Source: Panaeolus papilionaceus | Lineage: Eukaryota; Basidiomycota; Agaricomycetes; Agaricales | Assembly (NCBI GenBank): GCA_015501605.1 | Contig: JADNRZ010000019.1 | Coordinates: 868,001-932,000 of the forward strand | Direction: 5' to 3' | Length of the DNA: 64,000 nucleotides | Shown: in pieces, positions 24,516-35,720 of the stretch | Layout: the number at the start of each line of letters is the position of its first letter | Numbering within the stretch: position 1 is the first letter of the stretch | Position numbers and translations under genes: made by a program | The notes under the pieces: generated by a model | Told to the model about the DNA's origin: nothing | The model's database searches: none | What the model saw: only the letters and a program-made list of their open reading frames with translations

Positions 24516-25335
24516 TCAAGTTCGAGTATCATTCCAAGAATGCCACTGCATACACATGCTATGCTGGTATTGTCTTAGAAGAGAGTGAGAAGAGTAAGAT
24601 TGTCATAGAAGTTTGTTGTTCTATTCGAAGTTAAAGAACTAGCTAAAGAATAATGGTATAAACTACAGTGTTTATATAGATATCTAGCAAGGCTATGCAT
24701 GTAAATGCCAAGTAGATAAGGTATGAAATATGTGAGTTAGAAGTGGAGTCCATAGTAGGAATGAGTCATAGATAGAAGAAAGATGTGGGGCAACAGCAAG
24801 AATGAATGTAGAGTGTGAGTCAGAAATAGGGGATGAATGTGGGGCTCCGGAGATAGGGAATAGACAAAATACAAGTACAAAGAGAGATGATAGTACATGA
24901 TGATAAGATGAAGAGAGATAGCAGTACAGATAAGATAAGGAAAAGATAGGAGAGAAAAGAGACAATGTAACAACTAGCTAAAGAACATGGGTATAATACT
25001 GGGGTTTATATACATAATACAGGCAGTCTGTGCACATAAGAATAAGAGTCAGTAAACAGATGAAGGAGTCAAGAATGAATCATGAGAAGAGTGTGAGTCA
25101 AATGGAGTTATGAGTGGAGTCAGGCAATAGAGATGAATAAGAAAATGAGTCATAGATAGGAGCTAGTAGTGGAGCAACATCAGGAATGATGGTGGAATCT
25201 TGGAGAATAATGTGGATGGAAAAGAAAAAGAGATAAGACAAGATATAAGTACAAAGAGAGTGATGGTACATGTGATAAGATGAGATACTTGAGATAAGAT
25301 GAAAATAAAAGAGAGTAGAGCAAAGACATCATAAC
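24516..25335 (+). repeat. Two tandem decayed LTR fragments of family A
   Basis: The stretch 24516-24972 matches 12150-12647 over most of its length and ends with AATGTAACA. The following segment (24973-25335) restarts with aactagctaaagaac and ends with CATAACAGAAG, repeating the same gagtcataagtg / gataagat pattern. Both are non-coding. Confidence 0.55.
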
Positions 25336-25368
25336 AGAAGCACCAGAGTCCATAAGCCAGTCAACAGT

Positions 25369-26072
25369 CAGAACTTCTCACTCTCCCCTGACTCCCTAGG
25401 GACTCATGAGACTCTCTACAGACTCTCTACAGATTTTTCACATATTTGCTCAAATTTGATTTTCTGACATAATAAGCCAAAGAGAGGTATACAGGCTCCC
25501 TACTGACTCCCTACTGACTCCCTATTGACTTGGTAGGGAGTCTGGTATCCAATCCAAGATTTATGGTGTTATCAGACAAATTACAAAATATATAGTTCTC
25601 AAATATTTGTGTATATATTCATTCCAACAATTAGTTATCCTGTAAGCCAGTCATCTGGGTCAGTATTGTGAGATTTTTGGTTCACAGCATATACTTGATC
25701 CAAAGCTATGTAGATATGTTTTAATTCTTTAGAAATTCTATTAGATAAGCTCTTGTCATTGCTGTTATTAGCCTGGTATAATGGTGATAACAAGCAGATG
25801 ACAAATGCCAATGAAAATGCAAATAATCAACACTAAAGTAATCCCAGGTCTGTCAAGAGCTGCAGACTCCCTAGGGACTCACTATGGACTTTGACTATCT
25901 TGTGTAATATACAAAATTCTGAAGGATCTCTCCCAAATATATGAAAGGATAATATAGGGCATCTACTATCTCTATAGTATGTAGAGATTCAATAAAAATC
26001 TAGGCCATAAATTGAGAAATAAGGTGAAGAGTCCCTAGGGAGTCTCTAGGGTACTCAGGGAAGAGTGTAAAG
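25369..26072. repeat. Foldback/MITE-like repeat rich in GACTCCCTAGGGACTC palindromes
   Basis: Starts CAGAACTTCTCACTC and contains many palindromic gactccctagggactc units near both ends. Its first 150 bp match the reverse complement of 35557-35720 closely. Its right end (ggtactcagggaagagtg) resembles the terminus of the MITE at 28166-28806 and is cut by the Tc1-like element at 26073. No coding capacity is seen. Confidence 0.5.
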
Positions 26073-26074
26073 TA

Positions 26075-27071
26075 CAGTGTCTCACTGTCATGTGACACAC
26101 CCCTACAACTTGACACAGTGAGGCAGAAAGCCTGTGCGCGCGCAGGTATATGGGGACGCGCACTTGGTTTTATGCACGCATCTTCATTAACACGTAGTGG
26201 TGTATGTATATACAGAGTCATGAGGCTAGAAGTTGTTTGTGTCGATTAATATACATGAATCAATGAAATTGGATTGTGTGAAAATGGCCCTTCACAAAAA
26301 TGTATTGGCCTACTGTGCAATAACATGCAAGCACAGGCATATGAAGCATGTACCAGATTTTTGAGGGTAAGTAGGGGTATATGTGACACAAGATTGAGAG
26401 TGAAATAGTCATATTTGCGATGCCTAGAGCTATTATAATACAAATATTCAATGATTAAAATTAGCTATAAAGTGCTACTGTAGTAGCAGCCCATTTCAAC
26501 CCCACAACACACTGCCATGGCTCGACAAACTCATAAACCAAAGTGTTGAATCCCTGCTCCCTGCTGCCGCCTATCAAGAGATGACAACAAAGGAGTATCT
26601 CTACGAAATCGCAGTCGACATGTACCATGATGAACAGGAGCTTGCTTGGGGTCCCAAGACCAGCTATGTGCCCTGCAGCCTTCGAAAGATTGCCATCTGT
26701 GTCTTGGATATTCACTATGAGGAGACTGGTATGCCGAGGATGAGGAGGACAGCAGCAGGGAGGATGAGGATGCTGAGGACGAGGATAGGGGCTTGGAGGA
26801 GGAAGAGACTGAGGATGATTGATGTGATCAATCATCGGTTCCGGCCTTATTTTGGCTGGTGTGTCAAATAGTGGGAATGCCATCAAATCGCATTTCACCA
26901 CCATTTTTTTATTTTCTCCTCATCCTCTTCGCTTTCTGCTTAGATATTTCATACGAACATTTTATGGACTTGTAGCTATACGTAGAATTTTGTTTCATGT
27001 ATTTTCGTTATGTATTCGAACTTTTATTTAATTTATTCATTTTTGGTGTGTCACATGACGGTTACATACTG
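26075..27071. mobile_element. Tc1/mariner-like non-autonomous element with TA duplication
   Basis: The left end is CAGTGTCTCACT followed by GTCATGTGACACACC (26075-26101). The right end, read inverted from 27071, is CAGTATGTAACC followed by the same 15 bases. TA flanks both sides (26073-26074 and 27072-27073). The 997-bp interior has one open stretch (26581-26871 plus) without recognisable transposase motifs, so it is either captured DNA or a decayed transposase. Confidence 0.75.
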
Positions 27072-27265
27072 TACTCTCAACAGTTCTGTTGTCTCTGTAT
27101 TTTCCCTTACATCTTGCACAATTAAGAGGGTGTGCATCAATATATTTCTGTGATCTAGCCACAGAACCTAACAATGTACAAGCAAAATGAACTATATTAC
27201 TTGTACAACTACATTGCACATCTAAAGAAGAGAGCTGTGAACAATAGTTAGCATTGTTAGAGTGC

Positions 27266-27690
27266 TGTTACAACTTCAACTATGGACTGAGACAGTATGC
27301 ATAGAGACAGCTGGTCAGTGATGTCAGGGGTTCAGTCAAGATTCAGAAGTTACTTAAGAGTGCCTTTCAATAAAAGGTATTGTCTTTAGCAATATAGCAT
27401 GGTTTAGAATAAAGCAGTAGGGGTATGATTCTCAAGAACTAGCTGAAGTACAAGAGAGTGGACTACTGGGTTTAAATAGATAAAGCATGAGTTGACAGTC
27501 CCAACTGTTGGAGTCAGAGAGTGAGTCATGAAGAGAGAATGAGTCAGTTGATGACTCAGTGTGAGAGATAAATATACAGTACAAGAGTCATAGTAGGAGC
27601 TGTGAGAGAGGTGAGTCAGAAAGGGAGTTAGGTGTCATACATGAGGATAGTAGATTAGAAAAAAATAAGATGAAAATAGAGTTTGTAACA
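27266..27690 (+). repeat. Solo LTR, divergent member of family A
   Basis: Begins TGTTACAACTTC and ends GTTTGTAACA. It keeps the order seen in the other LTRs: ggtattgtctt, then aagaactagct, then repeated gagtcat units. It is 425 bp and shorter than the others through internal loss. No clear target duplication is seen. Confidence 0.55.
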
Positions 27691-27928
27691 TTGGTGATGC
27701 ACAATCACTGTAACAGTTGTGGCCTGGTAACAACCATCACACCCTCCTCCTCTTGTCACAAAGTTGAATCAGTTGCATATCTCAAGCTCTGCATCGATTC
27801 AAGTCATTTTTTTGGGCCTGGAGAGTGTAATAATATTGTTAAAGTGAATAGAACAACCACCACATATGTATGTAGTGAAATTAAAAACAATTTTGGACAT
27901 TGAAGTTGAAAAATGGGAGAAAACTACA

Positions 27929-30900
27929 CTAGGCATTGGACCCCTCATCTGAGGACTCATCTGAGTTGTCGGAGTTGGTATCTGATTCATCAGATGGTGT
28001 ATTGTCATCTCCTATGATCCATAGCCTCAATTTGTAAAGCCTTATAGCCTTTCAGAGTACCAATCTCTTTTCCTTCGCTATAGTAGGCAGTGCCTTTCCA
28101 ACAAGATTTGGTGCTCCAAGACTCCTAAAAAGCTTGACTTGGTCCTGTAAAGCAACACCTGCAAGTACTTGTCAGTCCCCCCTGAGTACCGTACGGACTC
28201 TGTATGGACTCCCTAGGGACTCCCTAGGGACTCTCTGCCAAAAAACAGCATTGCCACCTAACACAACTGTGGACACCCTCAACTACAACACCAGCATACA
28301 AGGACAGTGCAAACAAACAAAAAAACAAGGCAAAATTACCTTGTATTATGAGAAATTTGTAATATATGTGCTGGAGTCACTTGAGTCCCAAGGGACTCCC
28401 TATGGACTTTTTACATATATTACCTAAATTTGATGTTTTGATAGGTTTCAGACAAATTCATATACACAGAGTCCCTAGGGAGTCCCTACAGACTCTGTGC
28501 AGACTCCCTAGGGACTCCCTGGGACTCCAGCAGTAATACAAGGCGGTTATGGGAAATACTGTGAGTACAATTGTCCATATATTGTAATGACTAATTGTTA
28601 TCTACATCAGAGTCATCTGCATTTGCATTATCCAATTTTCCTGGAGTCCCTGTGGAGTCCCAATGGAGTCCATCAGAGTCCCTAGGGACTCCATAGGGAC
28701 TCTGTATATGGATTTGTCTGAAACCTATCAAAACATCAAATTTAGGTAATATATGTAAAAAGTCCGTAGGGAGTCCCTATGGTACTCCAGGGGGACTGAG
28801 AAGTTCAGACACCTGCAAGCAGTTTTGCCTTCCTATACTTCAACACCAATGGTGTATTTGATAAACGAGCTGCAGCTTGGCACTTTGCTCTTCGTTCAGC
28901 CTTCTGTGCCTGCTTCCGATCCTAGAAATCCACCAACTCTTGATGTCTGATTCGCTCCCGTCCCCAAAGTTCATGTGCAGCACCTTGTATAAACTTGTGA
29001 TCTTCCTCCTCAGTGAGTTTAGCCTTAATGAACTGTGCAGTATCATTTTGGAAGAACATAGCAAGGGAGTTGTGTGTAAGGAGAGATAGCTGGGGTTGAC
29101 AAACCATAACCTTTGAAATGATCCTAAAGCGCCCTCATTTTCATCATTGGTGGCTGGCATAAATGCCAGATCTTTCTCCTCAACCGTTGCTTCATCAATT
29201 AACCCTCCTGGCATAAACTCTGATGTGAATTGCTCCCATGTATCTGCTGTGGCCTCAAAGAATGTATGTAGAAGCTCTGAAAGCTTTGGGAAGGATGGCT
29301 GGTTATTCTGAATATGTTGGATAACAGAGGGGTTTGTCCAGGCATTGCCATTGAGTGTTGCTGTCTTGTGCTGAACATTGGAGCCAAGGAGGATGCTAGG
29401 ATCTGCAATGATCTGCTTGATGTGTTGGTGAACCTTAGTGTGTAGAGGTCCAAGATCAAGCATGTTCTGGGTGTCCCCAGGTGCCCGAATAGATTGCACA
29501 TATGGATAGGAAACTGACTTAGCATAAAGTACAAGTACAGCCATCTCGGATTTGGTGAATGGACAATGCAGTGCATCATAGAGGTTTTGTTCCATATTGT
29601 TGAGTACATCATTTTGCTTGTTGTCTTGAACATGAGTTAGAAATAGGATGAACTTGTCTGTGTGAAGAAGAAGTGCTGCAGCTGCATCACAATATGACTG
29701 GAACCTGTTATTTGCAGTGTCAGGGAAGGTAAAGGGTGTTCGAACATGTACCATCCACCACCACTGGAAGAGATCATGATGACCCTTTTTGTCATCCTTG
29801 TGATTAAAGAGTGCACCTGCAAGCTCTGCTGCTTTAACAGCCCCACCTGTTGTTCAAGCAAAGGCCAGATCTTGAGCAGGAGATGGTTCTTCACCATAGA
29901 TTAATGCTTCATCCTGCTCATCTAGGACCAAGCAATTTTCTCGATTCTTTAACTGTACAGGTTGGTCTTCTCCTGGTTGATTGAATTCATTGTCATCCCA
30001 CCATTGAGACATTGCACAGTAGCCACTTTGAACAGTATTGAGATCCTTGTGACATCCACAGCCAACCCAGATAAATAACCAAAGTGTGCACTGTTCCTTT
30101 TCAGAAAGAAGGCTGTAAGCCTCCTTACCTAATTCAGCAAGAACTCCTTCAATCATCACAACACATTTTGAAGCCTGCTCCTCAGTGGATAGAAGATTCC
30201 ACTTTCATGGACCCCCTGAGCTTTTGATCATTTCCTTTTCAGCATCACTGTATAATGTGTTAACCTCCAGAATCGACAAGTCTAGCATTCCTTCCTCACC
30301 AAGATGTTGGTGAACAGCATTGTCCTTTAACTCTTGAAGTTTCTGAGCATCCTTTTTCTCCTTTGCACAGTGGTCTGAGTTCATCCCTGTGAGCTTGATG
30401 AGCACATCAATAAGGCAAAAGAGATTTGTGCCATTTGAGCGTTTCGCAAATGGGCTTCGATTGTAGAGATCAAGGATATTGGTTAGTGAGGATTGCCAGT
30501 CAGAAATTGCTTCTTCACTAGAGTTGTCAAGTGATGGCATGATACCAAGGAATCGAGTCTTGTGTTGTGTTTCAGGATTGGGTAGTGTTGATGACATTGT
30601 GCCAGGCTCTTTTACAGAGTAGTCTTCTACCCAAAGATGAATGTGTTGTGAGTTGTAGTTAATACTGCAGTGTCCTGTACCATCAGCGCTGAATGTTACA
30701 CCCTTGGCCATTCGCATCTCATGTCCTAGTTGAATCTGAGCTGCAATGAAGCCTTCCTGGACAATTCGAGCAACTGAAGTTCTACTGATGCTGCCCACTG
30801 GCTGGATTCCAGCTGACTTGAGAACTGCAGTGATGACTTCATTGATGTACTGAGCAGAGCATCCTGCTTTAACCAGTAGGTGGACAACATTTCAGGTCTC

Positions 30901-31602
30901 CTCTGTGAATACCCCTTTTTTCATTAGGTGATGCTTTGACATCCAATTGGAGATTGAAGCCTTTGCTGATGCAAGAGCTTGTATGTGAATTGAAGCTGCT
31001 CTTTTGTTCTGCTTCTTCATATGTTTCAACTCCCTTTGAGACTCCTTGAGTGTCTGATTCTTCTTGTGAACATCCCTCTTGAGTGATTCGAGGTTTTCAT
31101 TCCACTTTCTGAGAGACACTGATAGCTGGTTCTGGAGACTGTTATTTGTCTGTCTGAGAAATGTAATGGCATATTGGGAGTCACAAGTGCTATTGATGAG
31201 TAGAGTGCAGTTGCACTCTGCAACATCTTTGAATAGCTTTACTTGAGCTTTGAGGGTGTCCTGCTTCTTGAGCCCACAGCACATAGCCTGATCAGCCATT
31301 TGAAATTTGTGGTATGTAGTCCCATGTTTTGTCTTCCACTCCTTGACTTCAGTTTGAAGCTGAACCTGGCGAGCTTCAAGCCTTTCGATACAACACTCCA
31401 AGGTAGCAATGGTCTTGTCCTTGAGAATAAGTTGAGCTTCTAGGTCCTTGGTACACTTATGTGCCTCATAAAGTTGATTCTTGATGCTATCAAGTGTTGA
31501 GCCTTGCTGAACCAAGTTCTTTTTCTCAGCCGAGGCTGCTCTCCCTTTTGAAAGTGCAGCCTGTAGCTTAGCATTTCGGAGTGCTACTTTTGTTGCTGGC
31601 AT
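27929..31602 (-). pseudogene. Large transposon-type gene of an unrecognised family, decayed and split by a MITE
   Basis: One minus-strand frame can be followed from ATG at 31602 (MPATKVALRNAKLQAALSKG) through in-frame TGA codons at 30894-30892, 30207-30205 and 29856-29854. A frameshift near 29120 and a TAG at 28924-28922 follow. The frame is then cut by the MITE 28166-28806 and resumes to a TAG at 27931-27929, with one more TGA at 28054-28052. The N-terminal 240 residues form a coiled coil. Then come VTFSADGTGHCSINYN, CGCHKDLNTVQSGYC, PATNDENEGALGSF and an acidic Ser/Asp C-terminus. The spaced Asp/Glu blocks suggest an RNase H-like transposase, but I do not recognise the family. Every stop can be derived from a CGA or CAG codon by C-to-T change. 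Confidence 0.7.
28166..28806. mobile_element. MITE with an 11-bp target duplication, inserted in the transposon-type gene
   Basis: The flanks 28155-28165 and 28807-28817 are both ACACCTGCAAG. The termini are inverted: one side reads ACTTGTCAGTCCCCCC and the other, inverted, ACTTCTCAGTCCCCC, both followed by gagtacc. Inside, two inverted blocks of about 65 bp (28396-28460 and 28708-28770) and many gactccctaggg palindromes can fold back on themselves. The target-duplication length would fit a Mutator-like element, but the superfamily is not certain. No coding capacity is seen. Confidence 0.75.
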
Positions 31603-32934
31603 ATGCAACAGTGCAGCAAGAGACACTGTCAGGTAGAAATTAGTTGTAAATGTTTTGTTTTGAAGTACCAAAAAATCAAATAAATTAAATTACCTATCAA
31701 ATTGCAGTCTTAATTTAAGTCAAGTGGGTCTGGATTCAAGTCAGATGGAGTGTCAAGTTGAAATGAAATGTAGCAATGTAACAGGCAGTTAGGTTTCTGG
31801 GATGGTGCAATTCTGTGGTTTATCTCTAACAATTCAACTGGTATTAATTTATTTCTACTTCATTTTTGGGGACATGTGTGCACCGGCTGGATTTAGTTCT
31901 AGCCAAAGGTAGTATACTCCAAGATGCAGACCATGAACATCAGTTCAAGCCCTGTTGCATGAGGTGCACACAATGCAGCGCAATTCACTCAATTTGGAAA
32001 GGTCAGCTGACCAGCTGTGCATACAGAGCATAATTTTGAAGCCTTGTATTTACCTGTGAGTCTAATATTAAGGTCCCTCTTTGCCTCGAGGTGATACATA
32101 TACTTACTAAAAATGCTTCTGTACTATTTTCATGACCTTGGTTGGCAGTGCAAGCTCAGAGGAGCAGCAAACAAAATGCTACTGCTTTGCGCGCTATTGA
32201 TGAATGTATTCCCACACCCCTCAAGGTGCGGCTGCTCCTGTTTTTGGCACCCTATAGCATACCTGAAGAGATCTCAGTCATTCCTCAACCGAATCTCTTG
32301 AAATAAAATGTATATTGGATTGCTTGGGCTAGCAGATGGGCTCTGTAAGATCACAATTTTGAATTAAGACCTGTAATGTAGTAAAACTATCATTCTTGCA
32401 AGGGTAAATTAGGATAGAGTGGCCAAATTAAAAATTTGCTCTTATACAAAGACTTAGGATGCAGAAAAAATATGACCTTAGTAAGAGAAATTAGTGGTGC
32501 AGGCACACCCTAAGGCTACACTCTTCATGACTACATTTTGGCCCATTTTGGTGGGGAAAATAGCTTCATCACACAATATAGGTCTAGACACTGATCTTGC
32601 ACATACACTGTGCATCTATTTAAAATAAAGCATATCAGGTTCCTATATTCCAACATTCATTTAGACCTGTATTGCATTTAGCATGGTGTTATCGAGGTGA
32701 TTCAAGATCCAGGAGGTGTCACATGCTGACTTGACTGTGATGCTGTGTAACGGTGTTGGGGGAATTGTGCACCACCAGTAACATTAGCTCCTCTTCAAGA
32801 CTAAACATCCTTGTTTAGCTCAGTGATGTCTTGATCTCCACTAGTTAAGTGCATAGGTTGTGTTCAGTATCATCACCAAGGTTGTCATTGTAGTAGCCAG
32901 AGTAGAAGTTATTGTCCCATCCATCTGGACTGTC
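31603..32934. other. No gene recognised
   Basis: AT-rich sequence upstream of the decayed transposon-type gene. It may hold its promoter and a lost first exon. Short open frames (for example 32113-32301) have no recognisable features. Confidence 0.4.
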
Positions 32935-33339
32935 CTAGGTTTTGGTGAAGTTCCATTGATTGGATGACAAGGCAGAGGATGAGGAAGGTGTTTTTCTTCC
33001 CTTTTTCTTCTTATTCTTGGACTTGATGACAGCTTTTGGGCAGTTTCTCTGACAGTGTCCAGGAGCATGTTGTTTGCAGTATGAGCATTTGTACTTCTCA
33101 CAATGGATATGGAAGTGGTCATGCTCTGGACAGAGACAACAGAGGTGAATCCCTTGTTTCATGATGGAGATGACATCTGCTTTGACAGAGAATGGAAGAT
33201 TATCAAGGGTTGAGAAAAGAGGGTGTTGGGATAGTTGTTCAAGGTTGGGGGTATAAGGTGTAGTAGCGGAGTAGTTGTACAAGACAGATCTGAGATGTGG
33301 GAAGGAATAGAGGTTGTTGGGTGGTTTCCAGCATACCAC
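32935..33339 (-). CDS. Short protein with Cys/His zinc-binding cluster, probably transposon-derived
   Basis: A 134-residue open frame whose second half has a dense Cys/His pattern (CCLCPEHDHFHIHCEKYKCS, then YCKQHAPGHCQRNCP). It is followed by a basic Lys-rich patch (KSKNKKKKGRK) and a Ser-rich end. Spacing is of the CxxC...HxHC...CxxC...H...C type, suggesting two zinc-binding knuckles that could bind nucleic acid. The N-terminal half has no known domain, and the upstream frame suggests a missing first exon. It sits among transposon remnants, so it is most likely a fragment of an element and not a host gene. Confidence 0.35.
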   Translation of the reverse strand: MVCWKPPNNLYSFPHLRSVLYNYSATTPYTPNLEQLSQHPLFSTLDNLPFSVKADVISIMKQGIHLCCLCPEHDHFHIHCEKYKCSYCKQHAPGHCQRNCPKAVIKSKNKKKKGRKTPSSSSALSSNQWNFTKT

Positions 33340-33585
33340 CTGTACAGGTCACCTGAAACCATCAGAGACTGCAAACTGGCAGTTGGCTCAATTGCATCAG
33401 GACTGCCAGGTTGCAGTCCCAGCTTTTGGTGGGAGAGAATGCTAGGCTGGCATAGCTACAGGCTGAGCAGTTTATGATAAATACCTGCAAACAAGTGTGA
33501 GCAGGACATGGAGCAGGCTGTAGGGCAGGTAGGGGGCGCTGTTGGGGCAGGGTAGGGCATGAAATAAAATGTCAGGGACCGCCTA

Positions 33586-34155
33586 TGTTATGTCATCTCT
33601 TTTCTTCCCTCTCTTTTCTCTATCTTATCAGTACCATCACTCCTTCTTATCTTATCATAATGTACTATCATCTCTCTTTGTACTTGTAGTTCATCTTATC
33701 TCTCTCATCTTTTCCCTCTCACTCCACTTCCATTCCCACTGTCACTCCACTTTTACCTCCTATCTCTGACTCACTTCCTTACTCATCTCTCTCACACTTA
33801 TGACTCATTCCTTATTGTATTCTTGTACTCACTCTATTATGACTCCTACACTGACTCATGGACTTCACACCTTATCTACTTGGCACTTACATGCACAGCC
33901 TCTTAGATAGCTATATAAAACCTGTAGTTTATACCCTTGTTCTTTAGCTAGTTCTTTAACTTCAAATAGAACAACAACCTTCTACAATGATCTTACTCTA
34001 CTTGCTCTCTTCTAAGACAATACCAGCATAGTGTATGTATGCAGTGGCAATCTTAGAATGATACTTGAACTCCAACACATGATGACCTTCTTCTGAACTC
34101 AACCCAGACGAGCTCAAAGGCCTTAACTGCAAGTGCCCATTGAGCTATCATAACA
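33586..34155 (-). repeat. Solo LTR of family A with near-perfect 5-bp target duplication
   Basis: On the minus strand it starts TGTTATGATAGC at 34155 and ends GACATAACA at 33586. It shares the ordered blocks of the LTR at 12089-12647. The flanking pentamers gccta (33581-33585) and accta (34156-34160) differ at one base, supporting an original insertion followed by LTR-LTR recombination. Confidence 0.75.
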
Positions 34156-34602
34156 ACCTATATTTGATATAGGGGTTTGCACAGGATGGGGAGGGTGAGA
34201 ATGGGTGGATACAGTGGGGTGAATTGATGTTCTAAAAATAGATCAGTTAGATTATCTACTCCATCAATTTTCCTATCTACCATCAAAATCAACCATTGAT
34301 CTTAAAATAGAAAAATTTAACTTTGCTAACATCATAGCCAAAAAATGAATAGTATATATTCTTCATCTCAGATATACCACATTCATAACTGCACTCATAA
34401 ATGCACATCTTACAAATTCACAAGTTTTGGCATATTTTTATACCCAGAATTGAATAGACATGACATTATATTGAAATATGGACATGATAAATGAAGCAAG
34501 AACTATGAACAAGTATACCCAAGACTATCAAGTGAAAGGCATGAGGTGATGGGGAGGGGTGGATGGTGCAAAAAAACAATATCACAAACAGGGTGATGGT
34601 AA

Positions 34603-35163
34603 TTAGAGAACAGAAAAAACTGCTGTGCATTTCTTTATAGCATGAGTCCAATGCTTTACATGGGTGGGGCTACCCTTGGCATTTAAACCCCAGTAAAGCA
34701 GTGCAGCCATGACACTGACTATACCATTGATACTGGATATACTCAATGAGGACCAATCTCCATGCAGACTGGAGGTCTCAATTTCCCCATCAACAACTCT
34801 CCACTTCAGCTGCAGGGCTGTCCACCAACTCCAGAAAGAGTCCTTGAAAGAACCCAGGTTGGAGATTTCTGGCTTGTATGAGAAGGATCTTGTCCTGGCT
34901 GTCCAAGCTCCCACCACCTGAGGACAATTCTTCAGTGACAGCTTCATCTTCAAGTCCTTCTTGTCCTCTCCATAGGCTGATCTTGCTTTGAACTCACACC
35001 AAGCACTAATGAGATTGGACCAATCACTTCCCAGTGAAACAACTGTTGTGTTGTTGATGGTTGTTGGACAAATGGTGAACTGATGCATGGCACTCTGGAA
35101 CCAGGAGGGGACAGGGGTGGGGACACTGTTGGAGTTGCAGTGGGAAGTTGAAGTGGTTGTCAT
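34603..35163 (-). CDS. Trp-rich protein of a repeated basidiomycete type, unknown function
   Basis: A single open frame of 186 residues from ATG at 35163. Key blocks are DWSNLISAWCEFKARSAYG, VVGAWTARTRSF, PEISNLGSFKDSFWSWWTAL and LKWRVVDGEIETSSLHGDW, followed by a hydrophobic stretch near 150-165 (GIVSVMAALLYWG). Small Trp-rich proteins with WxxLIxxW and WSWWxxLQ patterns are, as far as I recall, common and repeated in mushroom genomes, often near transposons. No enzyme motif is visible. It lies between the repeat copies at 25369 and 35720. Confidence 0.5.
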   Translation of the reverse strand: MTTTSTSHCNSNSVPTPVPSWFQSAMHQFTICPTTINNTTVVSLGSDWSNLISAWCEFKARSAYGEDKKDLKMKLSLKNCPQVVGAWTARTRSFSYKPEISNLGSFKDSFWSWWTALQLKWRVVDGEIETSSLHGDWSSLSISSINGIVSVMAALLYWGLNAKGSPTHVKHWTHAIKKCTAVFSVL

Positions 35164-35556
35164 TGTAACTGTTAGGGAAGGGTGCCGAGAGTGCACACAA
35201 AAGGGGGAATCTATAACAAGGTTGAAGGTGTCAACTACAAAGGTGAATCCTACTCTATATAGTGTGACAAGAGACAGTGACAAGGGTGACGAGGCACAGA
35301 TAAGGAAAGGGGATTGCTATATAGAGAGGGGTCAAGATAAGGTAGGAAGGGAAGAGGACTGTTGTATCCTAATAGTAACAGAGACAGGGGAGAGAGTAGT
35401 TGATGCAAGATCAAGACCAGAAGGGAGCAATGAAGTTGAGGAACTTGGTTGTGGGATAGAGGGGAGGATAGGAGTAGATGATGTGAATTGCACATTGTCA
35501 GAAGAGTGGGAGGGGGCTAGTGTTGGTTTAACAGCATTGAATACATAAGGGATGGT

Positions 35557-35720
35557 AGATCTGTAGGGAGTCTGTAGAGAGTCTGTATACCCCCCTTTGG
35601 CTTATTATGTCAGAATAGTAAATTTAGGCAAATATGTGAAAAGTCTGTAAAGAGTCTGTAGAGAGTCTTATGAGTCCCTACAGACTCCCTAGAGTAGTCA
35701 GGGGAGAGTGAGAAGTTCTG
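35557..35720. repeat. Inverted partner of the repeat end at 25369
   Basis: Read on the minus strand from 35720 it begins CAGAACTTCTCACTC. It stays closely similar to 25369-25520 for about 150 bp, including the shared block tctgacataataagcc. It could be the other terminus of a 10.4-kb element or an independent truncated copy. Confidence 0.55.

Noticed and set aside
26581..26871. Open frame inside the larger Tc1-like element as a host gene
   Set aside because: No recognisable domain, Arg-rich low-complexity end, and it lies within a TA-flanked element.
28166..28806. Regularly spaced short palindromic repeats resembling a CRISPR array
   Set aside because: Units vary in length and spacing, there are no unique spacers of constant size, and the genome is eukaryotic; a foldback MITE explains it.
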